Assembly: GCA_016210925.1 (NCBI GenBank)
Contig: JACQTF010000055.1
Span: 1-37,152 of the forward strand
DNA length: 37,152 nt
Reading direction: 5' to 3'
DNA from: Acidobacteriota bacterium
Lineage (GTDB): Bacteria; Acidobacteriota; UBA6911; JACQTF01
The position numbers and the translations under genes are program-made. A model generated the notes under the pieces. The model was given only the letters and a program-made list of their open reading frames with translations, searched no databases and was not told where the DNA came from. Shown piece after piece: positions 15,825-24,543 of the stretch. Positions within the stretch are counted from its first letter, which is position 1. The number at the start of each line of letters is the position of its first letter.

Positions 15825-16544
15825 ATGAAACTTCCGATCGTGATGTCCTGGAGCGGCGGGAAGGACAGCGCAGTCGCGCTGTACGAACTGCTCAACACGA
15901 ACGCGTACGACATGGTCGCCCTGCTGACCACCGTCTCCGAGGAGTACCGGCGCATCAGCCATCACGGCGTCCGCGAGGTCTTGCTCGAGCAGCAGGCTGA
16001 CGCGATTGGCATCCCGCTCGACAAGGTGTATCTCCCGTCGAACAGTGGCCACCCCTGCCGTAACGATGTCTACGAGCAGATCATGGGCGACGTCATGGCG
16101 CGGTACAAAGCCTGTGGCGTGGAGACGGTGGGCTTCGGGGACCTCTTTCTCGAGGACTTGCGAGCCTATCGCGAACGGAATTTGGCGAAGGCCGGGATGC
16201 GGGGCGTGTTTCCGATCTGGAAGCGGGACACGACGAAGCTGGCGCGCGAGGTCATCGCCATGGGCTTCAAGAGCTATCTCTCATGCGTCGAGGGGAAAGT
16301 GGGACCGGGCTTCGCGGGCAGGCCGTACGACGAGGAGCTGCTCGCCTCGCTCCCCGCGGGCATTGACCCCTGCGGCGAATACGGGGAGTTTCATACGTTC
16401 GTCTACGACGGCCCGGTCTTCAAGCGGCCGGTGCCTGTCATGGTGGGTAAGATCGTCATCAGGGACGGCCGGTATTACGCGGACCTCATCCCTGCCGCGA
16501 TGGACGTGCCAGCCGCCTGCGACGCAGACATGCCCCCCGTGTGA
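15825..16544 (+). CDS. DUF71/COG2102 ATP-pyrophosphatase, likely B12-linked
   Basis: This 239-residue protein belongs to the adenine-nucleotide alpha-hydrolase fold, with SGGKDS at residues 10-15 as the ATP pyrophosphate-binding loop. Family blocks follow: GDLFLEDLRAYRER, GFKSYLSCVE, and DPCGEYGEFHTFVYDGPVF. The eukaryotic/archaeal relative Dph6 amidates diphthine, but bacteria have no diphthamide. A separate DUF71 subgroup was predicted from gene neighbourhoods and B12 riboswitches to act in cobalamin salvage. The riboswitch just upstream fits that subgroup. The exact reaction is unknown; ATP-driven amide bond formation is the family inference. The start ATG follows the TGA-free leader and has no strong Shine-Dalgarno. 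The gene is intact amid broken neighbours. Confidence 0.85.
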   Translation: MKLPIVMSWSGGKDSAVALYELLNTNAYDMVALLTTVSEEYRRISHHGVREVLLEQQADAIGIPLDKVYLPSNSGHPCRNDVYEQIMGDVMARYKACGVETVGFGDLFLEDLRAYRERNLAKAGMRGVFPIWKRDTTKLAREVIAMGFKSYLSCVEGKVGPGFAGRPYDEELLASLPAGIDPCGEYGEFHTFVYDGPVFKRPVPVMVGKIVIRDGRYYADLIPAAMDVPAACDADMPPV

Positions 16545-16904
16545 GCCCGAGCACAGTCCCGTTGCACAAGGAGGCGAAAATTCGCGGTCTGGTTACAATT
16601 TTGCGTTTTCGCTAAGTACAGCATTTCGGAATTACGGTGACGTATTTTTCATGCCTCATGCGGCCGGCCGTACCGGCTCCGCAGCCGTCGCGAGTTTGGT
16701 GAGGAGCTGATGCAAGTCGGCGCGGGTAAACGTCCAGTGACCAGCATTCAAGCGCGGCAGCAACGAGGCGCCTTGCACGACGCCGCGCGACCACACGAGC
16801 CAGCAAACGGAACGGGCGATTCGCTCCTTCATTCGAAACTGTAAGGGGTCGAAGAAGTGGAGAAGTTGGTGAAAACTGCGATCTCGCCAGCGTCTCAGAA
16901 ACGC
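16545..16904. other. No clear gene
   Basis: On the minus strand, 16660-16840 has a protein-like frame (SRGVVQGASLLPRLNAGHWT, FTRADLHQLLTKLATA) ending in a TGA near 16660. I cannot place it in a family, and it has no start. No terminator with a T-run was found after the DUF71 gene. Confidence 0.35.
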
Positions 16905-19302
16905 TTAGGCTGTTCGGCTTACTCGGGCATCGCCGTCCTCGATGGTCCAACTGCCCCACGCCGGCACGTCGATAGTGGACGCCCGGAATGCGAGCGCACG
17001 CTTGGATCGGAAGACGAGTGGACGGCCGAATGTCGATGTCGAGCCCAGTGCGACCAGGAATGCCGACGCATACGGCACCGCGAAGACCGACAGCGCGGCC
17101 ACCCACACGATTTCGGCGGGGTCCTCCACGCGCCCGAATGTCGCGATCGAGGTAATAGCGACGATGGTGCCGATTAAAAGGGCTGTTTCCATGGGTGCGC
17201 TCCTGAGCACACGGCTCCAGGGCGGCGCGTGCTCGCATTTGGGCGTCCGCAGGAACGGTTTGGACGATGTAAACAGTCCAGCAAGCACGGCTTTACCTAC
17301 GGTGTAGCCGAGAGCGAGCCCGGCGACGGTCGCAGCCACGCTGGCCGGGAAGCCCGCTCCGACTTTGACGCAATGAAGCCTCGTAGCTATCTGGCATGAG
17401 GCCACAGCCCATAGTGTCGGGCGTGTAGAACGCCTGGTATCCCGCCTCGAACAGGCGTAGCCCCAGCTCAGTGTCCTCGGTGATACACCATTCCGCCCAG
17501 CCGCCGACTTCTTCCAGGGCGCGGCGGCGGATAACGCACATCGTGCCATGCTGAATGATGGCGTTGTGCTCATTGCGCTCCACCATGCCGACACGGAAGA
17601 AGGTGGTGTATTCCTGGTAGCACAGCGACTTGAACAAGCTGTCGCTGTCGTCGCGGTAGTCCTGAGGAGCCTGAACGACGGCGATCCTCCGTTCGGCAAA
17701 GGCGGGCATGACCGTGCGCAGCCACCCAGGCGTTACCACATAATCGCTGTCGAGGACCGCCACGTATTCGGCCGCCGGATCCGTCAGCGCGAGGGCTTTG
17801 TTCAGCGCTCCCGCTTTGAAGCCCTTCACGTTGTCGAAATGGAAGAAGCGGAAATTCGGTCCGAGCCCGCGGCAGCAGGCCTCCACCGGACGCCACAGGC
17901 GCTCGTCGCGCGTGTTGTTGTCGAGAACGATGACTTCGAAATTCGGGTAATCGAGGCGAGCCAAGGCGCTCAGCGTCTGAATGACCATCGCCGGCGGCTC
18001 ATTGTGGGTAGGCACGTGGATCGATACGCGCGGCGGAATGATGAGATTATCCGAGGGCGGCGCCATGCGGCGGCGGCGCCAGAGGCTCACGGCCCACTCC
18101 ACCGTCTCGGTGACGAAGAGGAGCGCCGCGAACAGGACCGCGGGAACAATGAGCAACGTTGCGGCGAGCGTGCCCCAGTCGGGGTAGCGCAAGGAGGACC
18201 CTTCGACGATCAGCAGCGCGCCGGAAACGACCATCGCGATGATGCCGCCGACCAGGGTGTACCCCATAATCGCGACCGTGGGGATTAAGGTGAGGACGGC
18301 GAGTCCGATGAGAAACGTGGCGGCGGCAGCCACGATGCCGTACGCGGGCCACTGCTCGAACGACGTCAAAGGTCCGCTTAAACGGAACTTGGGCCGGCGC
18401 TCGGCGTCCCAGATCCCCCAGAACGCGCCGACGGTGCCTTCGCTGGCGGTCTTCCACGGTTGATCAAACGCCTCGATCACGTAGTAGTCGTAGGTCCGAG
18501 CGGCGGCGAGCGTGAGGAACTGGCGCAGGAAGTACGCTTGCACGGCCGGTGACGGCACCGAACGCTTCTTGATACGGCCGTTGGATGGCCAGCCCACCTC
18601 CGCAATCACGATCGGCTTGTCTGGGAAACGCTGCTGGACGACACCGAAGCGGTCGGCGATGTAATTCACGGCCCCGTCGGCGCTGATGCCCTCCCAGTAG
18701 GGCAGGATGTGGACACCGACGAAGCCGCTGGCGCGGGCGATCTCCGGGTGTTCGAGCCAGACGCTCCAGACTTCGGCCGTGCCGATCGCGACCTTCTCGT
18801 CGGCAACAGCGCGCCTGACGCGAAGAATGTAGTCGGTCACCGCTCGAGCGCTCAGCTCGCCGCGCACTACGGTCTCGTTGCCGACGAACACCCGATCGAT
18901 GACGCCCGGATTGTCGTTGATGGCCCGAACGGCCTTGGCGAGTTCGATCTCGTTCAGATGGCGATCCTCGCTGAGCCAGATGCCGACAGATACGGTGAGT
19001 CCGAGCTCCTTGGCGATATAGGGCACTCGGTCCTGCCCGCGATCAACGGTGTAGGTGCGCACGCGCGTCGTCAGCATCGAGAGCTGTTCAAGATCGCCGC
19101 GGATGACGCCTTCGGCAACCGCGCGTTCGAGCTGGGCCTGGGAATAGACGCCGGAAGGGGAGTAGGAGACCCCTTTGACCTCACCGTGCCAGTCGGGCGC
19201 TTCGAGGGGACGGTCGAACGACATCCAGAAGATCACGGAGCCGCCCGAAACCACCAGCAGCACGACCAGAATCGCGGTTCGCTCACGACCTTCGCTCCCC
19301 AT
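16905..19302 (-). pseudogene. GH17-GT2 beta-glucan synthase, internally deleted
   Basis: The start is ATG 19302 (GGGGAAGGGG upstream), with a membrane anchor near 10-30. A GH17 glucanase/transglycosylase domain follows, with acid/base Glu143 in VGNETVV and nucleophile Glu235 in IVIAEVGWPS. Next come three to four membrane helices and, from about residue 405, a processive GT2 domain: HVPTHNEP, VLDSDYVV, and TEDTELGL. After GLMPDSYEA the frame should reach a QxxRW motif and more helices. Instead it runs out of frame to 17293. The other frame resumes at once with a late-domain sequence, VAGLALGYTVGKAVLAGLFT then KPFLRTPK, continuing to 16905. About 100 residues including QxxRW are therefore deleted. 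GH17 and GT2 domains occur together in beta-(1,3)-glucan synthases such as rhizobial NdvB, in a different order. As it stands, polymer synthesis should be lost while the GH17 part could still be made. Confidence 0.8.
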
Positions 19303-19750
19303 CACGTCCCCTTCCCCTGTGTACCCACGAACTTCCGAACACCCCTCATGCCGGATGCGTCCTGCGCGCCCGACGCGGAGATTCGGGATGTCGAGATGTG
19401 GGTTGCGGCGCGAGTATAGGCGCGTGCCGCTCTCGCCGTGCCGCCTCAGCAATGTGAATGCCGCGTGGTGGGCGGCGTATGTTGTCGGTTAAAAACCTGA
19501 ATTGCCGCCACTTAGGAGCGTTGCAGCAAGCGAATCCGGTAGCACGCAAAACAGACTTCAGCCCCGACTGCGTCTGCAAACCGTGCGAAATCGGCCGGTC
19601 ACGGCTATTACCCGAGACGATATCGGGTGGAATTACCGACGGCAGGTAAAGACCTGACGTGAGCGTCGCCGCTGGACCTCCATGCTGGCCTGGCGGCGCC
19701 TGTGTGTACGACTGTTCGAGCAGGACTCACTACTGCGGTCTCCAGCCGCG
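19303..19750. other. No clear gene
   Basis: This 450-base stretch lies between the NusG-like fragment and the glucan synthase, both read on the minus strand, so it is probably the leader of the latter. It contains imperfect inverted pieces (CCGGTCACGGC, ACCCGAGACGATATCGGGT) but no convincing promoter or coding frame. Confidence 0.4.
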
Positions 19751-20182
19751 TTAAAAGAACGCCGCGGGGGAGCACGTCCTGGGGATGCCCTCCACGTCGG
19801 CCAGGGGCCCGCGCGTGATGCGGACGCGCTGACCCTGCCTCAGGTGGGGGCAGGGAAAGGCGGGCAGGGCAGCCAACACCACCTTCTGAATCGCTTCGAT
19901 CTCTGCGTCTGGGACTGTCGCCAGTTGGTTCCATCCTTGCCCCAGCATCCCCACGAGTCCCCTCGCCTTGCGCACCTCGATGTAGCTCTGCTTTTCCATG
20001 GCGTGGTGCAGGAAGGCGTACCCGGGGAACAGGGGCGTGCGGATGAGGCGCCGCACGCCGCTGCGCCTGGACCAGACCTCGACTTTGGGGAGAAACAGCT
20101 CAAATCCCTTGGCCGCCAACTGGTCGCACACCAGCTCCTCGCAGTGGCTGCGCGTCCAGAGAACGTGCCACTTCACCTCCAT
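19751..20182 (-). pseudogene. NusG-like antiterminator (UpxY/RfaH type), truncated
   Basis: From the ATG at 20182 the protein has an NGN domain: KWHVLWTRSHCEELVCDQLA, FELFLPKVEVWSRR, RTPLFPGYAFLHH, and RGLVGMLGQGWNQLATVPDA. This is followed by the first strands of a KOW domain, GQRVRITRGPLADVEGI. It then stops after a few unrelated residues at 143 residues, whereas the family is about 170-180, so most of the KOW domain is missing. UpxY/LoaP-type proteins bind RNA polymerase at the start of long polysaccharide operons. The next gene downstream on this strand is the GH17-GT2 glucan synthase, which would be a sensible target. An in-frame start at 20257 is possible but adds a non-homologous leader. 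Confidence 0.7.
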
Positions 20183-20999
20183 CAATCCGGTGGCTGACGG
20201 GCGATCGTTCGTGGTGCAGCCCCGAAGGGTGGACTCCACTCCGCCATTCGGTGTCAAGGCTTCGCACCCTTTTGTTTCAGCCGCCTTCCGCTGGGCTGAA
20301 CCCTGGTCTTTCGGCTGTTGCGGTTCGTGGCCGCCATTCCCATCTCCCCGGGCCGTTACAACTCCGCGGGGCCGACCTGGGCGACTCTACTTTCTGAAGC
20401 CAAAACTCCAACTCTCGGGGCAGCGACCGCCGCCAGAAAGGGCCCAATATTAGGGCCGGAAATCCGACTACACAACCGGGTAATTTCCTGAAGCGCTTGA
20501 CGGAAGATCACTGAATGGAATTAGAGGTGAAGACCTGCAGGTAGAAACCTGAAGCGTGGTCAGAGATCTCTTGAGTGCAACCAGCCATTTTCAAGGAGGG
20601 TAGTGGTCCACCAAAATTGCCAGTCGGTCAACCGAACCAAAGCCCTAGTCCCTTGGGAAAATTCAATTTGAACACGTTCTGTCCCTCTTTTTCATGAGCT
20701 CCTTCGTGAGCTGCTCTACCGGGGTTCGTTGGAATGGTTGGTGATTGGGCTGAGCCAGGAGCTTTGGGAAAAAGGTGTGTGCGGATAGGAAAAACAAAGC
20801 GGATAGGAGCGGATAGGAAAAACAAAGCGCATTTTTGGATCGAAATCCGGCCACGAGGCGACCTCAACTTCCGGTTTTAGCTCTTATCAACTCCACTGGC
20901 TGTTCCGGAACTCAAGCATGTGCGGATTATACACTATTGAAGAGGCCGCAGTTGTGAAACTTGCAGAAATGCCCTGTTCGGCACCCTATCGTCGCGCCG
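20183..20999. other. About 800 bases without a clear gene
   Basis: The stretch holds a hairpin TTCAGCC (20276-20282)/GGCTGAA (20294-20300), the tandem repeat at 20781-20829, and short AT-richer DNA around 20500-20880. A minus-strand frame (20628-20867) ends VFKLNFPKGLGLWFG and has no recognised homology. It looks like eroded intergenic or mobile-element DNA. Confidence 0.4.
20781..20829. repeat. 21-bp tandem repeat
   Basis: GCGGATAGGAAAAACAAAGCG occurs at 20781-20801 and again at 20809-20829. Between them GCGGATAGGA (20799-20808) gives a partial third unit. The period is unlike the heptamer arrays. Function unknown; it may be a slippage product. Confidence 0.85.
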
Positions 21000-21516
21000 T
21001 TATGAAAGCTCCAGGTCCCATGGATTCCCTTCTACCGGAGCGGGCGCCTTTTCCGGCGGTGGCGGTTCGCGCGTCGGAGACTTCGGCATCGGCGGCTCGG
21101 CGAGCACCGGCCCGGGCGCCGCCGGTTTGGCCGTCGCAGGCTCGGCTGGAGGCGTGACCGATGGCAAAGGACTCGGCGGAGGCAGGGAGCGCTCCACTAC
21201 CAATGGTTGCTCGCGAATATCGCTTTCCGGCAATAAAGGCTTCGCGCTCTCGCAGGTCTTCCTGCGCATCCTGCACCACCCGCACGTAATCTCGATATCT
21301 TCGCTGGAACTGCCGCTCCAGTTCCTGCTTCTCCTGGCGCAGCTCCGTCTCCGTCTTGGTGACCTCGGACCGAAATTTTTCCCGCATTTGCTTCCCGACC
21401 CTGGATTCGGCCATGACTCGCTGCACATCCACCACGCCGATTTTGAGCGCGTCCTGCGGCCATGCCGCGGGCGGCAAAAAACCCGCGACCAACGCCAGCC
21501 AAATCACCGTTCTCAT
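21000..21516 (-). pseudogene. OmpH/Skp-like periplasmic chaperone, frameshifted
   Basis: From ATG 21516 the protein has a signal peptide (MRTVIWLALVAGFLPPAAWP-Q), then the OmpH hallmark LKIGVVDVQRVMAESRVGKQ and a long charged coiled coil (EVTKTETELRQEKQELERQF ... LREREAFIA). After about residue 100 this frame turns into Arg/Ala-rich nonsense. The +1 frame continues with a credible proline-rich tail (SLPPPSPLPSVTPPAEPATA ... EGNPWDLELS) to 21000. The shift lies near 21215-21240. Skp-type chaperones carry outer-membrane proteins across the periplasm; the Pro-rich tail is unusual. The frameshift may be real or an assembly error. Confidence 0.6.
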
Positions 21517-21818
21517 GGCCCATCCCTTTCCGCCCGTTTTCGCCAAAGCTTCGCCCGCCGATCGCGGCGCGCGACTCCGGCGCCGCAAGACACCAGCGGC
21601 GCGGGGCCCCCCAGGATTTTCCGAGCGCCCTCATTCTCCAGGGCGCTTCCTTTTAAACTCCCGCTTTTATACCACGACGGGCGGCTGCGGGACCACGAAG
21701 CGCGAGCCGTCCCTGGACACTGCCAGGTGATTTCCACATTGGTCCGCCAGGCCGGACCTCCTGAAGGCAAGGTAGCGGCGGCCAGCTCTTTTACAGGAGT
21801 CATATAACGAGCGTCTTG
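21517..21818. other. No clear gene
   Basis: A minus-strand frame near 21670-21810 reads RRYLAFRRSGLADQCGNHLA VSRDGSRFVVPQPP and looks somewhat protein-like, but I cannot assign it, and it has no good start. The rest is intergenic. Confidence 0.35.
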
Positions 21819-22485
21819 TCAAGAAATCTCCGCTGGCCCGGTGACAATTCGCCGGATCGCCTCGCGCCACCCCTCCGGGCCGATTCCTTCGGTCCGCCGC
21901 ACGCCGGACAGACTACGCAAAATTTCCGGATCGTGCGAGCCGTCGGGGTTCTTGACCACCACGGGGACATCCACTTCTTTGAGCAGCGGCAGATCGTTGG
22001 CGGAGTTTCCCAGGCCCACGCTGATCACGCCCGAGCCGCCGCGACGGTAAAGGTGCAACAGCAGCCGGACGGCCTTTCCCTTGTCGTGCCCGCGCGCGAC
22101 GTGAAACAAGCGACCGCCGTAAGTCACCGTGGCGCCCCGCCCGCGCAGAAGCCCGCGCAAGACCTCCGCGTCGCCCGCCTCGATCACAAACGGCTCGTCG
22201 TATTCGCGCCGCAGGGCCAAAGCCGCTTGCTCCCGGCTCAAACCGGTGAGGCGCGCCACCTCATCGGCGCTCATCGTCCCGAAGCACCGCACCTGGACGC
22301 CGGTCTGTCGCGCCGCTTGAGCCAGCACGCGGCGCAACACGCTGACATCGGTGCCCAACTCCAAAGCAAGCAGCTCCCCTTTGCGAATCGCCCCCGCCAC
22401 GGGAAAACGAAAATAATCGGGGAGAAAATAGACCGCGCCGCCGTTTTCGGAAATGAATGGATCGCGCAATCCCAACTCTTTCCCG
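21819..22485 (-). pseudogene. Mannosyl-3-phosphoglycerate phosphatase, N-terminus lost
   Basis: The frame carries the HAD-IIB features of the enzyme that removes phosphate in mannosylglycerate synthesis: LGLRDPFISENGGAVYFLPD near the break, then the cap domain, RLFHVARGHDKGKAVRLLL with the motif III Lys, and GLGNSANDLPLLKEVDVPVV as motif IV. The N-terminal motif I (DxDGT nucleophile) and motif II, about 60 residues, are missing. The homology starts exactly at the 56-bp repeat (22483-22538), and the frame simply runs on through the repeat (to 22586) as non-homologous sequence. Without the nucleophile it cannot be an active phosphatase. Confidence 0.75.
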
Positions 22486-22538
22486 AAACCGAAAGTGTGA
22501 GAACGGTCATTGAAGATGCCTTCAGGCGGGCTGGTGAT
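22483..22538. repeat. 56-bp exact direct repeat, right copy
   Basis: It is identical to 13964-14019 over 56 bases; identity stops at both flanks. It marks the point where the mannosyl-phosphoglycerate phosphatase lost its 5' end, and it lies 40 bases ahead of the start of the GT2 gene on the other strand. Confidence 0.85.
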
Positions 22539-22578
22539 CTCGACCCGACAGATGCGCGCTGAGAGGGAGGCATCAGCC

Positions 22579-24174
22579 TTGAGCAAAAGACCAAGCCAAA
22601 AGATGGCCTACATTCTCCTTTGCTCCCTAGCCGTCTTTGGCGTCGTGTACGTGAGACATCTTCTCCGTTCGACGGAAGGGTTTGAGTTGACGTTCCTGGC
22701 CCAAGGTCTGCTTGTCTTCAAGACGATAATAGAAATCGGCGCCAGCTTCTACGGTTTTACTTTTCTGTATAGCGCCATCGCTTACCTGGCTATGAAGGAG
22801 CCCGCCCCAAAGCCTGCCAGACTTCGCGAATACCCTCCCGTGGGGATCATGTATCTGTGCTGCAACGATCTCGATCATAGCGCGGTGGAAAGCCTAGCCG
22901 GGATCAAATACCGCGGGAAACTCCACCTGATCGTCCACGATGACTCCAGCCTTCCGGAAGCGCGGTCCGAGGTGGACGCCGTCGTGGAAGCCCTACGGCG
23001 GCGTACCCACTCCAAGATTCTGTTGCTCAGACGACCCCGGCGAGATGGAGGCAAGCCGGGCGCAGTGAATTATGTCTTGGAGCAGACCGGACATCTGTAT
23101 GACTACTTCCTGCTCTGCGACAACGATTCCACGCTGCTCGAACCTGTAAACATCGACGAAGTTCTCCGTTACTTCGAGGATCAGAAGGTGGCCATTGTTC
23201 AGTGCCGCTCGATTGCCGTAGACAGCCCCAACTACTGCGTGGTCAATCGGCTACTGTCCCTGTCCATCGACGCCTTTCATCTTTTCGTGGTGGTCTGTTC
23301 CAAATTGGGTTGGCGGCGCTTCAACGGCCATAACGCCTTTCTTAGCACCCGCATGGTCCTGGAGGCAGGAGGTTTCACTCCAGGATACTTCTCAGATGAC
23401 CTTGATTTGGCCATCCGTCTAAACCTGAAGGGGTATTCGGTAGTTTATGCTCCTGAAATCCGGCTGGGTGAGAAGCACCCTCCCAGCTATTCTGCATTCC
23501 GCAGGCGAACTTACAAGTGGGCTTATGGCTCGGTGCAGATCCTGAGGACCCGCGCCTGGGCCGTTTTAACCAGCCCATGCTTGAGCCTGGCGGAAAAACT
23601 ATCCTTTTTCCAATATACAGGGCTGTATGTGTGCCAGGCCATACTTCTCTTTTACTTGGCTGTTACCTTCTTAGTTGAGCCCTTCTTTTTAGAAGGTCAC
23701 CAGTTCAACCCCACCGCGAGACTGATCGCGGGGAGCGTAATCATATTCGTCGTCTACCCACCACTACTCTCCTACTTCGCTAAGGAAGGGAAGTTGAAGG
23801 GCTGCCTCGGATCTCTGATCATGTGCGGCCTGGTTTACGGAACGCCCAGCTTTCCCTCTGTCCGAGGAGTCTACGACTGCCTCTGGAAACGGCCGAGAGA
23901 GTGGACCCCTACGAACGCGCTGTCTCATGGCCGACCCGATCTCAGCCTCTGGGGCGAAACCCTCTTCGGCGTGTTCCTCCTGGGTGTACCCCTCATAACC
24001 TTCCCAGCGTTGCTCTATCTTCCTAATTCCTACTTTCTTGCTGGAAGGTTTCTTTCTGCTATTCCCCTGTCCCGTTTGTATAGGGACAGGCCGACAGCAG
24101 TCGGGCATGCGAGGGTGGGTCTGGCGAAAGCAGGGTTGTACGACCTGGGCATTCGACGCGTTCCATCACCTTAG
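22579..24174 (+). CDS. Membrane GT2 glycosyltransferase (cellulose synthase-like)
   Basis: The 531-residue processive-type glycosyltransferase starts at TTG 22579, chosen because GGGAGG lies eight bases upstream; an ATG at 22510 would start inside the 56-bp repeat. Two N-terminal helices (about 9-28 and 52-72) precede the catalytic domain. Motifs are HDDSS (120-124), CDNDST with DND at 181-183, DDLDLAI around 273-279, and RRTYKWAYG (309-317) in the place of QxxRW, with Gln replaced by Arg and Arg by Lys. At least three helices follow (about 350-430 and 470-500). The substrate is unknown; an exopolysaccharide or glycolipid is likely. Unlike its neighbours it is intact. The changed QxxRW suggests a different acceptor or a non-processive enzyme. 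Confidence 0.85.
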   Translation: MSKRPSQKMAYILLCSLAVFGVVYVRHLLRSTEGFELTFLAQGLLVFKTIIEIGASFYGFTFLYSAIAYLAMKEPAPKPARLREYPPVGIMYLCCNDLDHSAVESLAGIKYRGKLHLIVHDDSSLPEARSEVDAVVEALRRRTHSKILLLRRPRRDGGKPGAVNYVLEQTGHLYDYFLLCDNDSTLLEPVNIDEVLRYFEDQKVAIVQCRSIAVDSPNYCVVNRLLSLSIDAFHLFVVVCSKLGWRRFNGHNAFLSTRMVLEAGGFTPGYFSDDLDLAIRLNLKGYSVVYAPEIRLGEKHPPSYSAFRRRTYKWAYGSVQILRTRAWAVLTSPCLSLAEKLSFFQYTGLYVCQAILLFYLAVTFLVEPFFLEGHQFNPTARLIAGSVIIFVVYPPLLSYFAKEGKLKGCLGSLIMCGLVYGTPSFPSVRGVYDCLWKRPREWTPTNALSHGRPDLSLWGETLFGVFLLGVPLITFPALLYLPNSYFLAGRFLSAIPLSRLYRDRPTAVGHARVGLAKAGLYDLGIRRVPSP

Positions 24175-24543
24175 CGGCAACGATACTGAGCCATAGATAA
24201 AAAGGATTCTGGAAAAATCGGTCTAAGAGGTCCGAGTTGCCGCCAGGCCACGTTCTGCTTGACTCTCGTTTCCCGCCGTGATGCGGGAAAGATCTTCGCT
24301 CTTGTCCGAGCCCGGATCGGCGACTGGCGCTGGAAGGAGTGTGGGAGCAATCCAAAGGCTCGGAGATCCTGGCGAGGCCGGGTCCCAAAACGTGGCCATA
24401 CCCCCTTCTCCGAAAGGCAGCAGTTCGGTATCTCCATCGCAGAGCTTTCTTCCCCTTTCGGTCCACCTGCCGTGGATAGGCAACTACACACCAAGCCTTG
24501 TGATGCCCGAGCAGCCGAACTCCGCGCATTGTTTAGACCATGA
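24175..24543. other. No clear gene
   Basis: This 370-base gap between the convergent GT2 and DUF2971 genes shows a short stem (TTTCCCGCC GTGATGC GGGAAA, near 24270-24290) and no credible coding frame. The stem could act as a terminator for the GT2 gene, although no T-run follows. Confidence 0.4.

Noticed and set aside
16612-17238. Long minus-strand Arg-rich frame as a gene
   Set aside because: Its composition is that of a shadow frame, and it overlaps the better GH17-GT2 C-terminal frame.
20918-21157. Plus-strand frame with MCGLYTIEEAAVV start
   Set aside because: Ala/Pro-rich continuation is antisense to the OmpH-like gene's proline tail, and there is no ribosome site.
24059-24529. Minus-strand frame in the GT2-DUF2971 gap as a gene
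   Set aside because: It overlaps the end of the GT2 gene, is rich in Arg/Ser/Gly, and shows no motif.
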